Below, piece by piece: positions 54,043-64,000 of a stretch of DNA of 64,000 nt. Within the stretch, counting starts at the first letter, position 1; every line of letters starts with the position of its first letter. Below the pieces are notes generated by a model. It saw only the letters and a program-made list of their open reading frames with translations. It was not told where the DNA came from and searched no databases. This stretch comes from Latrodectus hesperus. Taxonomy: Eukaryota > Arthropoda > Arachnida > Araneae > Theridiidae. Both the position numbers and the translations under genes were made by a program. The DNA lies in contig JAJQOW010000024.1 of the NCBI GenBank assembly GCA_037975125.1, forward strand, positions 892,501-956,500. The letters are read 5' to 3'.

Positions 54043-54076
54043 AGTTTCGGTTTTGATTTCGTTCAAAACCGAAACT
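54043..54076. repeat. Perfect hairpin, 14-bp stem, 6-nt loop
   Basis: AGTTTCGGTTTTGA at 54043-54056, loop TTTCGT, exact complement TCAAAACCGAAACT at 54063-54076. Confidence 0.95.
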
Positions 54077-55771
54077 ATTATCATTTTGAGGCTCCTCCCC
54101 CTTGTTCATTCACTATCTCATACGTGGTCTTGAATAACAACTTCCATACGGCAACATTAACGTTGTTAATCACTTTATAACAACAATGCTATCATTCACT
54201 TCCAGAAAATCCTGAAAAAGAGAGAAAAGCAATCAATATTGGACATGTTCTTTAATCCTCCATAAAAAAAATTAAAAGGACTGATTAATATGCAAGACAA
54301 TAAGTATGTATTATTTTTTGATAAACTTTCTAAGAAATTCTCTACATTCTTTTTTTTTAAATTTAATTTTTTGTGGTCCCTAGAATGAATTAATCGATTT
54401 CAAAAAAAATCTATGGTAAATCGATGATAGGTTAAATGAACAATTCGGATAGTAACATAGCCTTGTAATGGATTAAGTAAGTTAACTGATCACCTATTGT
54501 ATGCTAAATTATACATTACGTAATTTCTTATTTGTTAATTATAATTTATTGCATAAAATATTTGGCTTGGTTTTTTGAATTTCGTTCTTTCGAATAAGAA
54601 AAAAGCTTAAAAATTATGTACAGAGAGAAATGTATTACATCGCGTTAGAAATTTAACTGCGTTGACAGACGTTTTATCCTTAGTTTTCCATTCAATATAG
54701 TGCTAAAATAAATTCAATTCCTTATAAAGAGAAAATGCTTCAATGCATATTAAGTGAAATTTTCGAAAGACTTTCTAAGAAATTAAATATAGAAATTTGT
54801 AAGAATATTGAATATTTCGTCCCCCAAATAATAATTGTTTCTATTATTATTATTATGTCTACTATTTCTTCAAATACTCATTTGTCTGTTCCGCTTTTTT
54901 GTCGAAATTTTATGGATTATTCATGATTGCTGCACTTCTCAATTTCGCCGATAGTTGTTGAGTTTACTGATTTGAATTGTCAAAATTAAGTAATGAACAC
55001 ACGTTTAAATCAAAAGTTGTTATAATTAACCTGTCATGTGTTCACTTTTCCTTATTTTAGAAAGAAATGTTGCTAATATTTATACTTCATTGCTGCATTC
55101 CTTTAAATGATATATTTTAATTAAGTTTGAATAATTATTTTTAGATAATGTTTTTATTCATTATCTATAGAACATAAAAAATAAAATATAAATGTTTCTG
55201 CTTTCTTACGATATGTACATGATTTTCACTTTCCTTCCACATTACTCAGTTTTTTAAGTATGTCCGTCAGTGGTCAAAGTTAATCAATATTTGATCGCAG
55301 TGTATATCAATAATGAAAGGAATACGGGTCACCTGAAAGATAAAATGCTGCTTATATAGTTCTTTAGATTTTATGGCTATAGAAATTCAGAAAAATTCCT
55401 ATCAAAGTCCATAAAGTATCACAAATCAAAATGATAAATAAACATGTTGATGAGGTTGAGAACATGTGATGAACATGTAATTGAGAATCTTGCACATGGT
55501 ATTTTTTGTCTATTATCTCAAAAACTAACGTTAACAATCTCACACCGTTTATAATTTAATATAAATATTTACCAGCTATAAATTATATTGAATTTGAGAA
55601 CTTTGTGTAGGAAACATGTAGATAAAAGTTTGTAAATTTCTATAAAATAGTAGTAAATTATTTAATTTTTTCCACATTTGTTATTTACTCAGCATTACTA
55701 ATTGAGCAGTTATTATCTCAAAGTGTAAAACAAAACTTTTTTATGTAATTTGAAATGTAGGTAAATAGTGC
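54077..55771. other. Unannotated A+T-rich DNA
   Basis: Nothing recognised; frames up to 63 codons lack motifs. Confidence 0.6.
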
Positions 55772-59436
<3,665 letters not shown>

Positions 59437-59631
59437 GGATCCATTGTAAGCTAAGTACGAGATGAAATTCTTTTGCGTTTGGAAATTCGGGAGTTTGTGG
59501 ATGCAGAAACTATCTTAGAAATTTGTTGTATTGATTTTTCCTGCGAAAAAATGCGCAGCAGTGGATTAACTTAAACCGGAGAAATATATTTAAGCTATTC
59601 GAGGCAGAAATATAAACACGAAAAGTTAAGA
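59437..59631 (+). repeat. Duplicated block, right copy, patch 1
   Basis: The counterpart of 463-641. One frame here reads DEILLRLEIREFVDAETILE and on to a stop for about 45 codons; in the left copy the same frame is interrupted. This copy is therefore the better preserved one if the sequence was ever coding. Confidence 0.6.
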
Positions 59632-59778
59632 GGATAATGCTCTTTTCTGTTCAAGGTCTTATTAATAAAATTGAAGAAATCCTTTTCGTAAAAAAACATC
59701 TGTTACAAAAAAAATTATGTTTCTTTCACAACAGCATTGTGAATGTTTAATAGTGCTGGAGTTGTTCGATTGCAAAAT

Positions 59779-59789
59779 GTTTGAGCAAA
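59779..59789. repeat. Target-site duplication, left copy
   Basis: GTTTGAGCAAA, identical to 60216-60226. Confidence 0.88.
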
Positions 59790-60215
59790 CCCATCTGGCC
59801 CACTTACCTTCCTTGAACTCTACTCCCGTGCCAAGAAGGTCAACCAAGCCATTTGGTCACTTCCACCCTTGCACCATTAGTACCAAACCAATGGAGCAAG
59901 GGTGCTCCCTTGCAACCGGGAGGCTCCCTTACTCTTAAATGCGACAGGCGGAGCCAGACTACCATCACCCGCTTCCGAAGTGGACATCTTCGTTCCATTT
60001 CATTCTGCGATGGACGTAAATGCTACGTGCCTTGTCCCAAATGCAACTCCGCGAGTGCGTCTCAGGAACATATTATCTTTTGTCTGGGACTTAATGAAGA
60101 GGACAATTACGAATCACCTTTGCTAGTCATAGACTTTCTGGCGGTTCACGACGTCATGGACCTAGTTTAGTCCTGCTAAATGAAGGGAATTGGAAAGAAG
60201 AAGAAAGAAGAAGAC
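59790..60215 (+). mobile_element. 5'-truncated LINE insertion with 11-bp target duplication
   Basis: The 426-bp insertion contains only the end of ORF2, a short 3' UTR and a (GAA)n tail ending at 60215. It is flanked exactly by a perfect 11-bp direct repeat. 5' truncation plus a target duplication is the signature of target-primed reverse transcription. It sits inside the right copy of the duplicated block. The left copy has no LINE here but has the Tc1 element nearby, so it inserted after the duplication or in that copy only. Confidence 0.9.
59803..60170 (+). pseudogene. LINE ORF2 C-terminal fragment
   Basis: The first frame reads LTFLELYSRAKKVNQAIWSL then PPLHH and a stop. A frameshift leads to an open frame with TRFRSGHLRSISF, CPKCNSASASQEHIIFCLGL, ESPLLVIDFLAV and HDVMDLV followed by TAG at 60168-60170. 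The CPxCN...HI..CLGL segment is a Cys/His knuckle-like end shared with the LINE copies at 7000-7287 and 45132-45248. The enzyme domains are absent because the copy is 5'-truncated. It is much better preserved than the 5.1-7.3 kb copy, so it is the youngest of the family in this window. Confidence 0.88.
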
Positions 60216-60226
60216 GTTTGAGCAAA
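60216..60226. repeat. Target-site duplication, right copy
   Basis: GTTTGAGCAAA directly after the GAA-repeat tail, the partner of 59779-59789. Confidence 0.88.
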
Positions 60227-60465
60227 TTTGAATATAGTACAGCTATTTTATTTGATAACATTAGCATGCGTTTTAAAATCAAGAAATAAATTAGTTTTAT
60301 GATTTTAAATACACGTTTCTTTCTTCAAATTAGGAATAATCCCTTTACAAATCATATTTTTGTTGAAATTGTTATTAGTAAGTTATGATTCATGATTTTT
60401 ATTAAACATGTTCTTTTGAATATTATTATAGTAGAAAGTATTTTTTAAAAGTATTTTTTCATAAA

Positions 60466-60521
60466 AAACGACAAATGTTTGATGTTCTTACAATAATAAG
60501 AACATCAAACATTTGTCGTTT
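60466..60521. repeat. Perfect palindrome, 25-bp arms, 6-nt loop
   Basis: The left arm starts AAACGACAAATGTTTGATGT (60466-60490), the loop is CAATAA, and the right arm (60497-60521) is its exact complement. G+C is higher than in the surroundings. Confidence 0.97.
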
Positions 60522-61330
60522 GACTGTATTTCAATACAAAAATTTATTTAATATTCTAAATTCGGTCTGAAAAATAATAAGAGTATAAGATCATTGGCTT
60601 TTTTAAAACATTTTTCTAAAAACTCAACTACCTGCATAGATAAATATCTCATCACATTTAGTGTTATAAAATGACAAAATTCAACAAACAAAAAAATTGG
60701 TATTATAGAATAAGGACGTAAATGCTACGTGGCACTGATATTATTCCATGTTACAAAAACGGTCGTTTCCTTAAACCAGCTATTTGATATTGTTTGTACA
60801 TCAGAAATATTCGATAAATATTAAATCTAAAAAAATATAACCAGATTTAGCAAAAAAAATTCCTTTAGAATAACATTAAAAAATAATTTTGGTTATTTAA
60901 TAAAAAAATATTTATTTTAAAAAGTTCCCAAACAAATATTATACACAAATAAAAATACTTAGTAAAAACAATTCAAGCTCATAATGCGGAAATATTTTTG
61001 AAGTTTTTCTGTATTTTATTAAAAAAAATTTTCTACACTTTTTCCCCCACATATTTTTCTGATTTTAAAAGGATTCTTCAATAAGAATAGGAGATATAAA
61101 ATGATTTAGCTAAATCCATTTAAGGACTATGATATTCTTTTACCTATTTCGAGGGTTTCTGCTTTTTTGGGGTTATTGAAAAACAATTTATCTTTTTTAT
61201 TATTTCGATATTTTGATGATTGTTTCGTGACGGTGATCATATCGGAAGAGGATACCCTGCATTTTTTCCCTATTTTCAATAAAAAAGAGACATTTCCTTA
61301 TGCTACGTATCAATATCGAACTGAATATCA
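60522..61330. other. Unannotated A+T-rich DNA
   Basis: It holds an exact 18-bp match to the LINE fragment: GGACGTAAATGCTACGTG at 60714-60731 and 60012-60029. Otherwise nothing recognised. A 63-codon plus frame (61167-61358) ends inside patch 2 of the duplicated block. Confidence 0.5.
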
Positions 61331-61366
61331 AAAGTGCATGGAATCATGGGTAATTTAAAATTTTTG
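61331..61366 (+). repeat. Duplicated block, right copy, patch 2
   Basis: The counterpart of 2790-2825, sharing CATGGGTAATTTA. Confidence 0.4.
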
Positions 61367-62479
61367 TCAAAGGGTGCTTGAAAGATTCGAAGCAAATGAC
61401 ACTGGAAAAGATATCGTATTGTGTAAGATACATAAAATGAAGAATACATTGCATTTTTTTATGAAGAAATGCATTAAAATAGTTGAAAGGTGTTTCGATA
61501 CACACATTTTTAATAAACTTTAAAATTTTTATCACGTTTGATGATGTATCTTTTATGAGAGAGAGAATTCCTTATTCTTTCCCATTTATATACATTAAAA
61601 TTACACTTAAATACTATATTTCGAAAAAACTTATACATTTTCTACTGAATTAATATGAAAAAGGAATATTCAATAACGAGAATAGCAATTATGTTTCATT
61701 TGTTTTAATACATTAAAACAGTTTTCAGAAAACAATATAGTTCCTTTTTCATTAAAAATAACAATAATTTTTATTTTTATATATATTTTTAAAAAATATT
61801 TGCATTTTCACCAAATCATTAGTACAGTTTCTCATTTAACAAATAATTCACGTATTTTACTCTAAACGTTTTGGGCATCAAGCGTCACCTGCTTAGAAGT
61901 GAAGTGTTATTACTAAAACAAACGCTGTAAGAAAAAAACAACCTTATAAGCGTAAGAATCATTTATAAAAGAAAAAAATTAAAGAAAACTCAACCTTATA
62001 ACCCTTTTTAATCGATATTTAAATATTTTTTTACTTTTTTATAAAAAAATATACGTAGTCTCATTTCCGATTAAATATATACCCCGGGAATTTAAAAGAT
62101 TAACATCCAGAAATAACCAATAATCAATAAAATAACAAAAAGTCTTAATTTGCAAGTAAAATTCTTTAAGACTTCCAATTCATTTTTTATCATGAGCAAT
62201 ACAGAAAAATATTATTGATTATTTTTAAATTTTTGAAGATTCAGTAACTAAACAATAAAATTTTCTTTTATTAAATAAAAGTAAATTAGTAAACACATTG
62301 ATAATTTTGTTAACTTGAAAAAATTTATTTACAATGACTTCATAAAAAATTCAGCAAAATATAAAAAATCACATTTTATTGAAAAGATGTAAAATTTACG
62401 TGTTGATAAAAGATACATATATTCTTTAAATGCAACTACCAATAAAGGTGAATATTCGATAATTTTAAAAAAGATGATT
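61367..62479. other. Unannotated A+T-rich DNA
   Basis: Between patches 2 and 3 of the right copy; no match to 2826-3614 was visible, and no frame or repeat recognised. Confidence 0.55.
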
Positions 62480-62945
62480 CTTTAATTATTTAAACTGTCA
62501 ATCGCGAGTGAATTGCAACGAATTGTTGCCAATTATTATTTTAATATCATGCAATTCAACATCTCGAAGCTCGCTTTCCCTGCCTTTAGTGAAGCAGAAT
62601 ATGCCCACTGGAAATTCAGTATCGACACCAGATTGATTCTGGGTCTTTCATTATGTCCGCAGAGAATGCCATTTATCAAGACAACAAGTGTTCAAAGTAT
62701 GTGATAATGTTAATTTTACCACCTGAGTGAATGCCGGAAAAAGAAAAATATTCCTAGTTTCTGGCGGTTACCATGGAAACGACAGTACGCATTCTCGATA
62801 CACAATTTGGTATTTTTCTTTTTTATCTAAGCGATTTTACCGTTCAGAATTTGCTTGTAATGTGTAATAAATGCTTCGATGTTACCTTTTTTGACAAGGA
62901 AGCGAACTAACTCCTCCCCTAAGACAGATTGTTTAATTTTCATTT
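62480..62945 (+). repeat. Duplicated block, right copy, patch 3
   Basis: The counterpart of 3615-4080. A plus frame here contains FPAFSEAEYAHWKFSIDTRL and FIKTTSVQSM before a stop at about 62702-62704. The left copy reads FLKTTSVQSI at the equivalent place but is broken upstream. The raised G+C of 62560-62660 and the kept reading frame hint at coding origin, but no family is recognised. Confidence 0.75.
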
Positions 62946-64000
62946 TTTTTTTCCAATTCGATAGTGCAGAACTATTTTAGGAAATGTAATGCAACAATGT
63001 GGAAAGAATTTTGCGCACAATTAAAGTTATAAATCATGAAACTAGGAATATTCTTAAGGAAAATTATCAGTCGTTATCAAATTAAAAACTTACATTTAAG
63101 AAAATAGTTTAATAGTTGAAGAAGCTTTTTTATATTTGTTATGAAGTTTTGATTGATAAGACAAAAATTTTGTGTCATATACTGACAATACATTGACAAC
63201 AGAGAATTCACCGCAAACATTTTCTATAAAACTTTTTTTCTGTTTAAAAAATATTATAAGTTATTTTAAAATGAAAGACTGTGAAGTTACGAAAATATGA
63301 ATCCTTCTTAGAGAAATACGCACATTGTTAATGACAATAATGTATAATGTAATATTCACTTATTAAAGGAGAAACGCAGCATATATGAGTATTTCTGTAT
63401 GTAATTCTAAAGTTACAGAATTACAGTTATGGTTTCATATATGTTTGACCTTATAGAACATATTATTTTAAAAGCGACCAAAGCTAAAAAATGTGTTTCT
63501 TTAAAAATTTAAATCTGCGCATTTTTAAAAGGTTTCTAATTAATAAAGTTTAGTTTAAGGAGAAATTTCGTCACAAAACATCAACATAAAACAAAATAAA
63601 TCTTCCTACATGAAAGAGTTTTAATAAAAAGATATGATATTCTACTATATTCTTTATTAAGTATTACATTATCTCATGAATGATGAGATCAAGAATAAAT
63701 ATATATAAAACAGGATATCTTAATAAATTATCATATATTATAAATGTAGAATAACACAAAAAAATTATTCTCAAAATAAAGATAGTAATGTAGAAAATTC
63801 ATTCTGATAGCTCATAGTAGGATTATAATTTACTCTTATCAATATTTTAAGTCTTGATTTAAATAAAAAAGATTATCCAATTCCAGTTTAGAGCTATGTA
63901 GAACAATTTTGTAGAAAATATTCAAGTTTCTTTAAAATTCTTGGTTAAAAAATATTTAAAGGATTGTTTTTTTGATAACCTCAGAGGTAACATAAACAAA
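62946..64000. other. Unannotated A+T-rich DNA to the window end
   Basis: Nothing recognised. No match to sequence following 4080 was noticed. Confidence 0.55.

Overview
This is an A+T-rich (roughly 70-75%), intergenic or very large intronic stretch of an animal nuclear genome. The best guess is an arachnid, probably a spider. That guess rests on recalled resemblance of the LINE C-terminal proteins (a CPKCN...HIL.C zinc-knuckle-like segment and a final VMDLV stop) and of the tRNA-derived SINE bodies to repeats common in spider assemblies. No search was run. There is no rRNA, no functional tRNA, no CRISPR array and no operon. No intact host gene can be supported; the best host-exon candidate is a 100-bp Ser/Arg-rich segment at 49502-49601 (minus).

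Layout. 0.46-4.1 kb: the left copy of an old duplicated block, interrupted by a broken Tc1 transposase (735-1693) that ends on a (TA)n array. 5.1-7.3 kb: a decayed non-LTR retrotransposon with RT palm, RT thumb, RNase H and C-terminal knuckle. 10.6-18.0 kb: tRNA-derived SINE relics, a long fold-back element (14.2-14.6 kb) and a SINE that seems to carry a LINE 3' tail. 18.4-22.4 kb: an old ~306-bp tandem duplication and two long near-perfect palindromes. 22.8-37 kb: a gene desert with long (TA)n arrays and SINE copies, one of them with an 11-bp target-site duplication. 37.4-38.7 kb: a nearly full-length dead mariner-like transposase. 40.07-41.38 kb: an internally deleted pogo/Tigger element with both terminal repeats and TA duplications. 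45-47 kb: a LINE tail with a 42-bp tandem duplication, a 28-bp x5 minisatellite, a 90-bp direct repeat and a SINE with a 9-bp target-site duplication. 49-52.1 kb: a TA/TG/TA compound microsatellite, the candidate exon, and a complete-ended but dead hAT element. 53.4 kb: a second copy of the 47-kb SINE. 59.4-63 kb: the right copy of the duplicated block, carrying a 5'-truncated LINE flanked by a perfect 11-bp target-site duplication, and a 25-bp perfect palindrome.

How the parts relate. Four cut-and-paste DNA transposon lineages (Tc1, mariner-like, pogo/Tigger, hAT) are present as defective copies. The LINE lineage with RNase H and the VMDLV C-terminus occurs at least three times. A related tail appears at the end of a tRNA-headed SINE at 17.6-18.0 kb, which suggests that SINE borrowed this LINE's machinery. 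The most unexpected large-scale signal is the collinear similarity between the two ends of the window, 58.5-59.0 kb apart. It points to an old segmental or gene duplication, or to two copies of an unnamed long repeat.
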